Shown here: positions 25,356-33,462 of the stretch, piece after piece
Numbering within the stretch: the stretch's first letter is position 1
Layout: each line of letters starts with the position of its first letter
Assembly: GCF_964022235.1 (NCBI RefSeq)
Contig: NZ_CAXHZL010000014.1
Span: 1-64,000, forward strand
Origin: Limimaricola sp964022235
Lineage (GTDB): Bacteria; Pseudomonadota; Alphaproteobacteria; Rhodobacterales; Rhodobacteraceae
Direction of reading: 5' to 3'
DNA length: 64,000 nt
Position numbers and translations under genes: made by a program
The notes under the pieces: generated by a model
Told to the model about the DNA's origin: nothing
Database searches by the model: none
What the model saw: the letters and a program-made list of their open reading frames with translations, nothing else

Positions 25356-26088
25356 AACGCCGCATCGGATCGACGAGACCGTCCGTGATCTGAATGCCCG
25401 CTACCGCCACCACGGCGCAACGGCGGTGCTCGAAAAGGCGCTGGCCGAGCATGCGCTCGGCCGGATCGCCATGGTCAGCTCCTTCGGCGCGGAATCGGTG
25501 GTGCTCTTGCACCTCGTCTCGGTGATCGACCGCACCACCCCGGTGCTCTTCGTCGACACCGAGATGCTGTTTCCCGAGACCCTCGCCTACCAACAGGATC
25601 TGGCGCAGCGGCTGCGCTTCACCGACATGCGGACCATCAAGGCCCGGCCCGAGGCGCTGGCCGAACACGACCCGCAGAACCTGCTGCACAAGTCCGATAC
25701 CGACCTGTGCTGCGCGATCCGCAAGACCGAGCCGCTGCAACGCGCGCTGGGCGGCTTCGACAGCTGGATCACCGGACGCAAGCGCTATCAGGGCAAAACC
25801 CGTGCCGCGCTCGACTTCTTCGAGAACGAGGACGACCTGCGCATCAAGATCAATCCGCTGGCCCACTGGACCAGCGCCGACCTGCAGGACTATATCGCCG
25901 AGAACCGCCTGCCCCGGCACCCGCTGGTGGCCCAAGGCTACCCGTCGATCGGCTGCGCGCCCTGCACCAGCAAGGTAGCGGCGGGCGAAGATCCCCGCGC
26001 CGGGCGCTGGCGCGACAGCGACAAGGAAGAATGCGGCATTCACTTCGTGAATGGCCGGATGGTGCGCGGCAAGACGGCCGAGGCCTGA
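25345..26088 (+). CDS. cysH: Adenylyl-sulfate (APS) reductase CysH
   Basis: 247-aa thioredoxin-dependent reductase. The nucleotide-binding start MVSSFGAESVVLLHL is followed by FVDTEMLFPETL. Two cysteine pairs, DLCCAIRK and GCAPC, mark the [4Fe-4S] type that uses APS rather than PAPS, and the C-terminal catalytic cysteine is in EECGIH. It supplies sulfite to CysI. Coupled to cysI by an 11-nt overlap; followed by DUF934. Confidence 0.93.
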
Positions 26089-26135
26089 AACCGGACCCGC
26101 AGACAGACAGGGGGCATGGCCCCGATGAGGACGAC

Positions 26136-26543
26136 ATGACCGTGATCGTGACAGACAAGGGCTTTGCCCCCGACGACTTCACCGGCAGCTTCGTGGCATT
26201 GGCCGAGGTCGACGCCAACGACACCGCCATCGAGATCGCCCCCGCCGACGACCCGCGCGAGCTGGTGGGCCGGCTGGGCGAGATCGCGGCGATCCGCGTG
26301 ACCTTTCCCGCCTTCTCCGACGGGCGCGGTTTCACCCATGCGCGCGACCTGCGGTCCTTGGGCTTCACCGGTCGGCTGCGCGCCGCGGGCCACGTGATCG
26401 CGGATCAATACGCGATGGCCCGGCGTTCCGGCTTCGACGAGGTCGAGATTTCCGACGATCTGGCCCAGCGCCAGCCCGAGGACCAGTGGCGCGCCCGCGC
26501 CGACTGGACCGCCCATGATTATCAGGCGCGGCTGCGCGGCTGA
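26136..26543 (+). CDS. DUF934 protein of the sulfate assimilation operon
   Basis: 135-aa protein with the DUF934 signature IRVTFPAFSDGRGFTHARDLRSLGFTG split over residues 50-76, and a C-terminal acidic-aromatic tail. The family accompanies cysH/cysI in proteobacteria and is treated as an assimilatory sulfur accessory protein; its mechanism is unknown. It starts at the only in-frame ATG in the cysH-DUF934 gap, after a GAGGAC SD. Confidence 0.87.
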   Translation: MTVIVTDKGFAPDDFTGSFVALAEVDANDTAIEIAPADDPRELVGRLGEIAAIRVTFPAFSDGRGFTHARDLRSLGFTGRLRAAGHVIADQYAMARRSGFDEVEISDDLAQRQPEDQWRARADWTAHDYQARLRG

Positions 26544-26597
26544 TCGCCGCCTTTCCCCGACGCGCCCCATACCCTATTGAGCCTCAGCGAGAGACCC

Positions 26598-27428
26598 ATG
26601 ACCGAGCAAAGCCCAGTGACCCAGACCAACGCCGCCCGCGTCGCACAATCTCCCGACGGACAGGTCGTGACCGCCGTGCGCCACTACACCGACAGCCTGT
26701 TTTCCTTCCGGATCACGCGCCCCGCGAGCCTGCGCTTCCGCTCGGGCGAATTCGTGATGATCGGCCTGATGGGCGACAACGGCAAACCTCTGATGCGCGC
26801 CTATTCCATCGCCTCGCCCAATTGGGACGAGGAGCTGGAATTCTATTCGATCAAGGTCGCCGAAGGCCCGCTGACCTCGAAGCTGCAGCACATCCAGGAA
26901 GGCGACCACGTCATCCTGCGCCCCAAGCCAGTGGGCACGCTGGTGCATGACGCGCTGGTCCCCGGCAAACGTCTGTGGCTGTTCTCGACCGGCACCGGCT
27001 TTGCGCCCTTCGCCTCGCTTCTGCGCGACCCCGAGACCTATCAGAAGTTCGAGCAGGTCATCGTCACCCACACCTGCCGCGACGTGGCCGAGCTGACCTA
27101 TGGCCGCGAACTGGTCGAAAGCGTCAAGAACGACGAGATGCTGCGCGAGCTGATCGGCGAGGAGAACCTCGACAAGCTGGTCTATTACCCGACCACGACG
27201 CGCGAGCAGAGCCCGAAGATGGGCCGGATCACGCATCTGATCGAGAACGGCGAAGTCTTTTCGGATCTCGGTGTGCCCGCGCTCGACCCGGCGACCGACC
27301 GCGCCATGGTCTGTGGCAGCCTCGGCTTCAACCTCGACATCAAGGCGCTGCTGGAAGGCGCCGGGCTGCGCGAGGGCGCCAATTCCGACCCGGCCGAGTT
27401 CGTGATCGAGAAGGCCTTCGTCGGCTGA
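26598..27428 (+). CDS. fpr: Ferredoxin/flavodoxin-NADP+ reductase
   Basis: 276-aa FAD oxidoreductase of the bacterial Fpr type. The FAD site is in LMRAYSIASPNWDEELEFYSIKV (read in parts: RAYS and S-x-K), the NADPH site starts at LFSTGTGFAPFASLL, and the C-terminal nucleotide end is FVIEKAFVG, typical of subclass I bacterial Fpr. As last gene of the cys operon it may reduce the ferredoxin feeding CysI; it may also serve the nearby P450. Both are inference. An efficient hairpin follows. Confidence 0.92.
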   Translation: MTEQSPVTQTNAARVAQSPDGQVVTAVRHYTDSLFSFRITRPASLRFRSGEFVMIGLMGDNGKPLMRAYSIASPNWDEELEFYSIKVAEGPLTSKLQHIQEGDHVILRPKPVGTLVHDALVPGKRLWLFSTGTGFAPFASLLRDPETYQKFEQVIVTHTCRDVAELTYGRELVESVKNDEMLRELIGEENLDKLVYYPTTTREQSPKMGRITHLIENGEVFSDLGVPALDPATDRAMVCGSLGFNLDIKALLEGAGLREGANSDPAEFVIEKAFVG

Positions 27429-27449
27429 CCTTTTCGGCCTCGACACAAA

Positions 27450-27479
27450 AACGCCGCGCGGAGCGATCCGCGCGGCGTT
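27450..27479. terminator. Terminator of the cys operon
   Basis: Perfect 13-bp arms AACGCCGCGCGGA and TCCGCGCGGCGTT with a GCGA loop, between converging genes. Confidence 0.85.
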
Positions 27480-27530
27480 GTCATGCGTGGGGTATGTGGC
27501 GGCCCGGCGATCCGGGCCGAGCCCGTCTTG

Positions 27531-28112
27531 TTATTCGACGCCCAGTTCGGCGCGGATGTCCTCGAGCAGCGAATCGCGGATCGCGGGGTAGCGGCTTGCC
27601 CGCTCGAGCGCGGTGGCTAGCTGCTCCTTGCGGGTGACCTCGATCGCGCTGTCGGAGATCGCCTGCTGCACCGCCTCGTAATCGAAGCTTTCGGGCTGCA
27701 GCGCCTCTTCGAGGATCGCGAGACCGTCGTTGGTGCCGGCAAGCTCGGTGTCGGCGGCGGCTTCGGCCTCAGCTTCCACCTCGGTGGCCAGCGCTTCGTC
27801 GTCGAGAAGGATCACCGGCTCGGTGCCGTCGACCTCGGCCTCGGTGTCGGCTTCTTCCATGACGGGTTCGGCTTCGGCCTCTTCCACGACGGGCTCGGCC
27901 TCGGCGGGCATCGGCTCCGCGCTGACCTCTTCGACCGGCTCGGGTTCGGCCACGACTTCGGCCTCTTCGGTGGGGTCAGCCACGGTGGCTTCGGCCTGCG
28001 CGTTCACGTCGCTTGCGTCATTGGTGAGTTCGGCGTCGTCACCGCCCCAGATCGTTGTCACCACGACGACCGCGAGCACCGCGGCGACGATGATGCCGAC
28101 AATTTTCATCAT
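27531..28112 (-). CDS. Membrane-anchored acidic protein of unknown function
   Basis: 193-aa protein with one N-terminal TM helix (MMKIVGIIVAAVLAVVVV), followed by about 100 residues very rich in Glu, Ala, Val and Pro without Lys or Arg. It ends in a folded-looking helical domain (QPESFDYEAVQQAISDSAI, then LATALERASRYPAIRDSLLEDIRAELG). I recognise no family. The C-terminal part may face the periplasm or be cytosolic, depending on orientation. The start at 28112 follows AAGGA eight bases upstream; ATG 28121 lies inside that SD. Divergent from infC. Confidence 0.7.
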   Translation of the reverse strand: MMKIVGIIVAAVLAVVVVTTIWGGDDAELTNDASDVNAQAEATVADPTEEAEVVAEPEPVEEVSAEPMPAEAEPVVEEAEAEPVMEEADTEAEVDGTEPVILLDDEALATEVEAEAEAAADTELAGTNDGLAILEEALQPESFDYEAVQQAISDSAIEVTRKEQLATALERASRYPAIRDSLLEDIRAELGVE

Positions 28113-28291
28113 TGTGCTCATCCTTGCTGAAAATCCTGAACCTTTGTCGGCCCACATAGCGCCCGATATGGCAGATGCCACCACAGGTGGGAAGCGTACG
28201 GTGCCAATTGGCCTTGTTTTGCGGCTTGAAACGCACTACCGGGGCGACTAGCTTTTGGCATAGCCAATCGAACAACCGAAGGACTTGCACC

Positions 28292-28837
28292 ATAGCCCGC
28301 AGACCCCACAATGCGCCGCCCCAGCGCGACACCGGCCCCCGCGTCAACGATCGTATTCGCGTGGCCGAAATCCGATTGATCGGACAGAACGGCGAGAACG
28401 TCGGCGTCGTCACGCCAGAGCGTGGCCTTGCCTTGGCAGAAGAGGCTGGTCTCGACCTTGTCGAGATTTCGCCCAACGCCGTGCCTCCGGTCTGCAAGAT
28501 CATGGATTTCGGCAAGTTCAAGTACGAGACCCAGAAGAAAGAGGCCGAGGCGCGCAAGAACCAAAAGACCTTCGAGATCAAGGAGGTCAAGTTCCGTCCC
28601 AACACCGACACGAACGATTACGACGTGAAGATGCGGAACGTGCTGCGATTCCTCGAGACCGGCGACAAGGTCAAGGTCACGCTGCGCTTCCGGGGTCGCG
28701 AAATGGCGCACCAAGAGCTGGGCCGCGAGCTGCTCGAGCGGGTTGCGGGCGACGTGTCCGAGATCGGCAAGGTCGAGAACATGCCCAAGATGGAAGGCCG
28801 CCAGATGGTCATGATGATCGGGCCGGTCCAGAAATAA
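28292..28837 (+). CDS. infC: Translation initiation factor IF-3, AUA start
   Basis: 181-aa IF-3: N-domain (GPRVNDRIRVAEIRLIGQNGENVGVV, read in parts), Lys/Glu-rich linker, and C-domain ending PKMEGRQMVMMIGP. It prevents premature subunit joining and proofreads the start codon. The reading frame reaches the conserved N-terminus (ARRPHNAPPQRD) with no ATG, GTG or TTG nearby. AAGGA at 28279-28283 is eight bases before ATA (28292-28294), which I take as the start. Rare start codons are how infC autoregulates in other bacteria. A hairpin terminator follows; rpmI-rplT are not adjacent. Confidence 0.93.
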   Translation: MARRPHNAPPQRDTGPRVNDRIRVAEIRLIGQNGENVGVVTPERGLALAEEAGLDLVEISPNAVPPVCKIMDFGKFKYETQKKEAEARKNQKTFEIKEVKFRPNTDTNDYDVKMRNVLRFLETGDKVKVTLRFRGREMAHQELGRELLERVAGDVSEIGKVENMPKMEGRQMVMMIGPVQK

Positions 28838-28861
28838 GCCGATCGACACCACGTCGATCCG

Positions 28862-28888
28862 AAAGGCCGCCCCCTCGGGCGGCCTTTT
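28862..28888. terminator. infC terminator
   Basis: Arms AAAGGCCGCCC and GGGCGGCCTTT, 4-nt loop, then a further T; it sits between converging infC and the XdhC gene. Confidence 0.85.
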
Positions 28889-28893
28889 GTCTG

Positions 28894-29868
28894 TCAGCCT
28901 CCCGGGGTTGGACGCCGCAACGCCGCGACGATTCCCGCGAGGATCGACACCGCGATTTCGGCCGGGCCACGCGCCCCGATATCGAGCCCCACGGGCGCGT
29001 CGAGCCGCTCCAACCCCGGCACCCCTGCCCCCATGAGACGCTCGACCCGTTTGGCATGGGTGCGGGTGGAGCCGAGACAGCCGATGTAGAAGGCCTCCGA
29101 CCCCAGCGCCGCGCGCAGTGCTGGATCGTCGATCTTGGCGTCGTGCGTCAGCGTGACCACGGCCGTCCGCGCATCGAGCGCCAACGCCTCGAGCGCCGTG
29201 TCCGGCCAATCCCCCACCAGCCGCTCGCCCGGAAACCGGGCCTGAGCGGCAAAGGCATCTCTGGGGTCGACGATCACCACGTCGAACCCCGCGATCCGGG
29301 CCATGGGCACCAGCGCCTGTGCGATATGCACCGCCCCCACCACCACAAGCCGCAGAGGCGGATTGTGCAGGCCGACAAAGCGCCCGTCAGGATCGACGCC
29401 CGACCGATCCGTCGCAAATCGCGCATCATGTGCCTCTGGCCCCTCGAGCACGCGCCCCTCGCCCTCGAGATCGGCCACCAGCGCCACCGGCCGCCGCGCC
29501 GCGCGCGCTGCCACCAGATCCGCGAGCAGCGCCGTGCTCAGCGCCCCGCCCACCGGGTCGACCAGCACCCGAATGCGGCCGCCGCAGCCCAGACCGACCG
29601 CAAAGGCATCCTCGTCGGCCACGCCGTAGTCGAGCAGGCGCGAGCGCCCGTCCGCGATCGCGGCCATGGCCTCGGTGACCACCGCACCCTCGACGCAGCC
29701 GCCAGAGACGGAGCCCTGCATCGCACCCTCGCGGTCCACCACCAATTGGCTGCCAGCGGCGCGGGGTGCCGACCCCCAGGTTTCGATCACGGTGGCTATC
29801 GCGGCGCCGCGCCCGGCCTGGTGCCAGTCGAGAGCAGTGGCGGGGATGTCGGAGAAGCTGTCTGTCAT
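28894..29868 (-). CDS. XdhC/CoxI family molybdoenzyme maturation protein
   Basis: 324-aa protein. The N-terminal XdhC_CoxI domain has ATVIETWGSAPRAAGSQLVV and SVSGGCVEGAVV. The C-terminal Rossmann XdhC_C domain (LVVVGAVHIAQALVPMA) ends in TLTHDAKIDDPALRAALGS and FYIGCLGSTRTHAKR. XdhC proteins bind molybdenum cofactor and help insert its sulfurated form into xanthine dehydrogenase-type enzymes. No molybdoenzyme gene is present in the window. The Rossmann motif reads GAVHIAQ rather than GAGHVAQ, a small deviation. Monocistronic. Confidence 0.87.
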   Translation of the reverse strand: MTDSFSDIPATALDWHQAGRGAAIATVIETWGSAPRAAGSQLVVDREGAMQGSVSGGCVEGAVVTEAMAAIADGRSRLLDYGVADEDAFAVGLGCGGRIRVLVDPVGGALSTALLADLVAARAARRPVALVADLEGEGRVLEGPEAHDARFATDRSGVDPDGRFVGLHNPPLRLVVVGAVHIAQALVPMARIAGFDVVIVDPRDAFAAQARFPGERLVGDWPDTALEALALDARTAVVTLTHDAKIDDPALRAALGSEAFYIGCLGSTRTHAKRVERLMGAGVPGLERLDAPVGLDIGARGPAEIAVSILAGIVAALRRPTPGG

Positions 29869-29913
29869 GGCGCCAAGCTAAGCCCCGGCGAGACTGCGGC
29901 AAGATGCAAAGCG

Positions 29914-29941
29914 AACGGGCCGCCCCGAAGGGCGGCCCGTT
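29914..29941 (-). terminator. Terminator of the OmpA-family gene
   Basis: Perfect 12-bp arms AACGGGCCGCCC and GGGCGGCCCGTT with a CGAA loop, 23 nt after the stop. Confidence 0.8.
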
Positions 29942-29964
29942 GCATTGTCACATGGCAGATCAGC

Positions 29965-32187
29965 TTATTGTGCCGAAGCGACCTGCTGCAGCAACGGCGT
30001 GATCCGACGGACCGAAGCACGACGGTTGGCCTGCTCGTCGGTCTCGGTCTGCACCTTGAGGAACCGCTCACCATAGCCCTGAACCACGAGGTTCTCGGGC
30101 GGGATGTTGAAGTTTTCGGTCAGGGCCAGAGCCACCGTTTCGGCACGCCGATCCGACAGCGCCAAGTTGAAGGCGTCGTTGCCGACGGCATCGGTGTGGC
30201 CTTCGATCAAGAACACCTCGCGCGGGTTCTCGGCCAGACGGTCTTCGATCGTCAGGCCGAGGTCCACGAGGGTCGCGGCCTGTTCGGGACGCAACGCTGC
30301 CGACCCCGAAGCAAAGGTCAGCGTGTCGAGATCGATGGCCGGGACGAGGGCTCGAACCGCCTCGATCTCGCGCACCTGACGCAGGCTGTAGCTGCGGCCG
30401 GTGTCGACCGCCTGCTCGGCGCGCAGGGCTTCAAGCAGCGCTGCGCGGTCCGATTCGGCCGCCGACAGGGTGATCGGCGCCGGTTCCAGCTCGCGCAGGC
30501 TGCGCACGTCGACCGGGTCGGACTGGGCAAGATCGTCGAACAGCTCGACCTCGGTGCCATCGGCAAAGATCCGGCTGCGGCGCAGGACCTGGCCTTGCGC
30601 GTTGCGGATCGTCACCACTTGGGTGCCGTCCTCACGCGTCAGCGTAGAGCGGGACGAGCCGTCCGAGAAGGTTTCGGTGCGCAGATCGGCGCCCGGCTGG
30701 CGCAGCAGGGCATCGTCATCGCGGTAGATTTCGAGACCGTTGTCGCCTTCGACCACGACGCGGTCACCAGTATTGGCGACGACTTCGCGGTTGTTGTTGA
30801 GCAGCGAGCCCACGGCCACGGCGCCAATGCCCAAAAGCAGCGCTTTTTGGAAGTTGGACAGCCCATCGTCGTCATCGCTTTTCGCCGCGGCACCCGCCTC
30901 GGCGCTCACGGCAGCGGCGAACTCTTCGTCGCTCTGGCGCGAGTTGCTTTCGTCGATCTCGGTCTCGACGACCGTGGCTTCCCCCGCATCGGCGCTGGCG
31001 GCGGCGGCGATCTCCTGTTGCGGCTCTTCGGCAGTGGGATCGACCTCTTCCTGCTCGTCATCGGCGCGACGCTCGGCACGGCGTTCCGCCCGCTCAGCGC
31101 GACGCGCGGCCCGCTCTTCTTCGGTCAGGAGCGGTTCTGCGTCCTGCCCTTCAGCGACGGCGTCGTCGCCGGCCTCAGAAGCGGCTTCGGCTTCGGCTGC
31201 CGCTTCGAGTTCCGCCTGCATCTCGGCGGCACGAGCGGCTTTGAGAGCTTCTTCGTCTGCCGCGTCCTGATCGGCGGCGTTGGCTTCGACAGGAGCTTCG
31301 GCCTCGGCAGTTGCAGCCGCTTCGGCAGGGGCTTCAGCTTCAGCTGACGCAGCAGCTTCGGCTTGAGCCGCGGCTTCGAGCTCCGCTTGCATTTCGGCTT
31401 CGCGAGCAGCTTTGTCAGCCGCGTCCTGTTTCGCGGCTTCCGCATCTGCGGCCGCTTGTGCTTCGGCCGCGGCGGTGGCGTCGAGGGCCGCCTGCTTCTC
31501 GGCCTCAAGAGCGGCCTCGTCCGCGGCCTCCTGCTCTGCGGCTTCGGCTTCGGCGGCTTCGGCAGCGGCTTGGGCCTCGGCTTCGGCTTGAGCTTCGGCT
31601 GCAGCCGAAGCTTCGAGCTCGGCCTGCAGTTCGGCTTCGCGGGCGTCTTTGTCCGCAGCCTCTTGCGCGGCCGTCTCGGCAGCGGCAGCAGCAGCGGCCT
31701 CAGCGTCGGCCTGCGCCTGAAGTTCGGCCTCGGCGAGTGCGGCTTCGTTCGAAGTGGCCTCGACCTCAGCTTCCATTTCAGCGGCTTCGGCTGTAGCTTC
31801 GACTTCAGCGTCGGCCGCATCACTCTTCGCTGCCGCCTTGGCGGCCTCGCTTTCGGCCTTGCGCGCCTCTTTCAACGCCTCGCGGACGTCCTTTTCCGAG
31901 CCGTCGCGCAGCAGCTCGATCGACAGGCCGTATTCGGCCAGCAGTGCGGGATCGAGACGGTCTTCGGCGGCCAGAGCCTGCAGCGCCTCGACCGGCAGAT
32001 CGAGCAGCGGCGTGCCTTCCTGCGGCTCTTGCGCACAAGGGGGCGTCGCCCCGTCAAGACAGATGAACGGACCGGCGGCGTCGGACCCGCCCGACGCACC
32101 CTGCGCTTGGGCAATCGCGCTTCCGTAGGGCAGCATCAGCGACAGGCTGGCCACAAGGGCCGTGCTGGTTCGATAGGTACGCTTCAT
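29965..32187 (-). CDS. Large OmpA-family envelope protein with Ala/Glu-rich repeat region
   Basis: 740-aa exported protein. A signal peptide (residues 1 to about 27) leads into about 300 residues (roughly 100-410) of nearly pure Ala/Glu/Gln heptad-like sequence with recurring units such as DKDAREAELQAELEA, DKAAREAEMQAELEA and RAAEMQAELEA. An Arg-rich patch (RRAERAERRAERRADD) and a short hydrophobic Gly-containing segment NFQKALLLGIGAVAVGSLL follow. A beta-rich part and a C-terminal OmpA domain (about 625-740) with IEGHTDAVGNDAFNLALSDRRA complete it. The OmpA domain binds peptidoglycan; the long rod likely spans the periplasm. Start 32187 has a GAGGAGA SD. Plus-strand frames across the repeat are artefacts of its composition. 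Confidence 0.88.
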   Translation of the reverse strand: MKRTYRTSTALVASLSLMLPYGSAIAQAQGASGGSDAAGPFICLDGATPPCAQEPQEGTPLLDLPVEALQALAAEDRLDPALLAEYGLSIELLRDGSEKDVREALKEARKAESEAAKAAAKSDAADAEVEATAEAAEMEAEVEATSNEAALAEAELQAQADAEAAAAAAAETAAQEAADKDAREAELQAELEASAAAEAQAEAEAQAAAEAAEAEAAEQEAADEAALEAEKQAALDATAAAEAQAAADAEAAKQDAADKAAREAEMQAELEAAAQAEAAASAEAEAPAEAAATAEAEAPVEANAADQDAADEEALKAARAAEMQAELEAAAEAEAASEAGDDAVAEGQDAEPLLTEEERAARRAERAERRAERRADDEQEEVDPTAEEPQQEIAAAASADAGEATVVETEIDESNSRQSDEEFAAAVSAEAGAAAKSDDDDGLSNFQKALLLGIGAVAVGSLLNNNREVVANTGDRVVVEGDNGLEIYRDDDALLRQPGADLRTETFSDGSSRSTLTREDGTQVVTIRNAQGQVLRRSRIFADGTEVELFDDLAQSDPVDVRSLRELEPAPITLSAAESDRAALLEALRAEQAVDTGRSYSLRQVREIEAVRALVPAIDLDTLTFASGSAALRPEQAATLVDLGLTIEDRLAENPREVFLIEGHTDAVGNDAFNLALSDRRAETVALALTENFNIPPENLVVQGYGERFLKVQTETDEQANRRASVRRITPLLQQVASAQ

Positions 32188-32434
32188 TCGATTCTCCTCT
32201 CGGGCCGGTCTCCGCATGCCGCGGCGATGGCGTCGGCAATGCAACGCTCCCGGCACTGCCCCCAGTTCCATCGCCCCCCATGGCTATGCAATAACAGTGC
32301 ATCGACATTGGGCAACAGACGGCCTGATACGACGGAAAATGAGCACCCGCCTTGCCAACTTCCGCCGTAATCGCGCAGGATTTTTACGAGCCATGGGACA
32401 GCGCGTCACGCGTCCCCCAGCAACGGAGCGCCAG

Positions 32435-33388
32435 ATGACCGAAACCATGCCCGTTCTGGACACAGATCTGAGCGGCCTCACCGTACAAGATTGGCACGAG
32501 GGTCTCGACCGGATTGGGGATGAACACGGGTATTACGAGCGGCTGGGGCCGGAGCATGCGGCGCTGTTCATCGATGCCGGGCCGCGACTGCTGGTCACCT
32601 TCGAGACCCGCGATGCGATTCGCCGTACACCGCGTGCCCTACCGCGCGGCTTTGACGCGGTGGCGCGCAGCGGTTGGTCGCTGCTGGCGCTGATCTCGGA
32701 CGGAGATGGCCTGTTTCGTGCACCGCGGGTCTGGGGCTATGTCGATCGCCTCGTCGACGAAGGATTCTTCGAGGATTTCGAGCGCGTCCTGTTTTATGGC
32801 CACCACGCGGGCGGCTATGCCGCTGCCGCCTATTCGGTCGCGGCCCCCGGTGCGCGGGTGCTGGCACTGCGTCCCCTTGCGACGCTCGACCCCGAGATCG
32901 CGGGCTGGGACCGGCGCCACCTCGGCTCGCGTCGGCTCGATTTCACGAGCCGCTATGGCTATGCGCCCGACATGGTCGACGCCGCCTCGCATGTGACGAT
33001 CCTGCACGATCCCCACCATGCCGCCGACGCGATCCACGCAGCGCTGTTCCGGCGCTCCAACGTCACCTCGCTGCGCGCTGCCCATGCGGGCACGCGGCTT
33101 GAGCAGATCCTCGATCAGGCCGGGGCAATCGCGCCGCTTCTGGATCTGGCGATGGAGGATCGGCTCGACCGCACCGCCTTTGCCCGGCTCTGGCGTGCCC
33201 GTCGCAACAATGCGGCCTACCTGCGCGGCCTGATGCGACAGCTCGAATCGGCGAACCGGCCCGAGCAGCTGGCCCGGTTGTGCCGTCACGGGCTCACCAC
33301 CCCCGAGGCGCAGCAGTTCGCGCGCAAGCTCGAGGCATTGTCAGCACCGGCGCGGCCCGCCTCTGCCGCCATTTCGCGCGTCGGCTGA
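32435..33388 (+). CDS. Conserved protein of unknown function, alpha/beta-hydrolase-like
   Basis: 317-aa soluble protein. Around residues 117-130 it has RVLFYGHHAGGYAAAAYS, placed like the nucleophile elbow of alpha/beta hydrolases (G-x-S-x-G-G) but with His124 instead of Ser. Other marks are PRGFDAVARSGWSLLALISDGDGLFR and a late HDPHHAADAIHAALFRRSN. Similar proteins occur in Rhodobacteraceae and are sometimes labelled phosphoadenosine phosphosulfate reductase; nothing in this sequence (no CysH core, no cysteine pair) supports that. Start ATG 32435 has GGAG six bases upstream. It lies between the OmpA gene (divergent) and pyrC, with no terminator visible. Confidence 0.7.
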   Translation: MTETMPVLDTDLSGLTVQDWHEGLDRIGDEHGYYERLGPEHAALFIDAGPRLLVTFETRDAIRRTPRALPRGFDAVARSGWSLLALISDGDGLFRAPRVWGYVDRLVDEGFFEDFERVLFYGHHAGGYAAAAYSVAAPGARVLALRPLATLDPEIAGWDRRHLGSRRLDFTSRYGYAPDMVDAASHVTILHDPHHAADAIHAALFRRSNVTSLRAAHAGTRLEQILDQAGAIAPLLDLAMEDRLDRTAFARLWRARRNNAAYLRGLMRQLESANRPEQLARLCRHGLTTPEAQQFARKLEALSAPARPASAAISRVG

Positions 33389-33462
33389 TCCACCCGTGAC
33401 CCGAGGGGCGCAAAGGCCGTGACCTATGGTCAGGCCCGGCGGGCCGGTGTAAGGCAGCGGCC

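Noticed and set aside
28285..31347. Very long plus-strand open frame (over 1000 codons) across infC, xdhC and the OmpA gene
   Set aside because: It is an out-of-frame and antisense product of high GC and of the Ala/Glu repeat DNA. The overlapping minus-strand genes have domains, SD and normal codon use.
31100..31900. Tandem DNA repeat array
   Set aside because: The repetitiveness follows from Ala/Glu codons of the OmpA-family rod; units vary in length and sequence and are not a precise array.
32435..33388. Phosphoadenosine phosphosulfate reductase
   Set aside because: No nucleotide-binding core, no catalytic or cluster cysteines; the true CysH is at 25345-26088.
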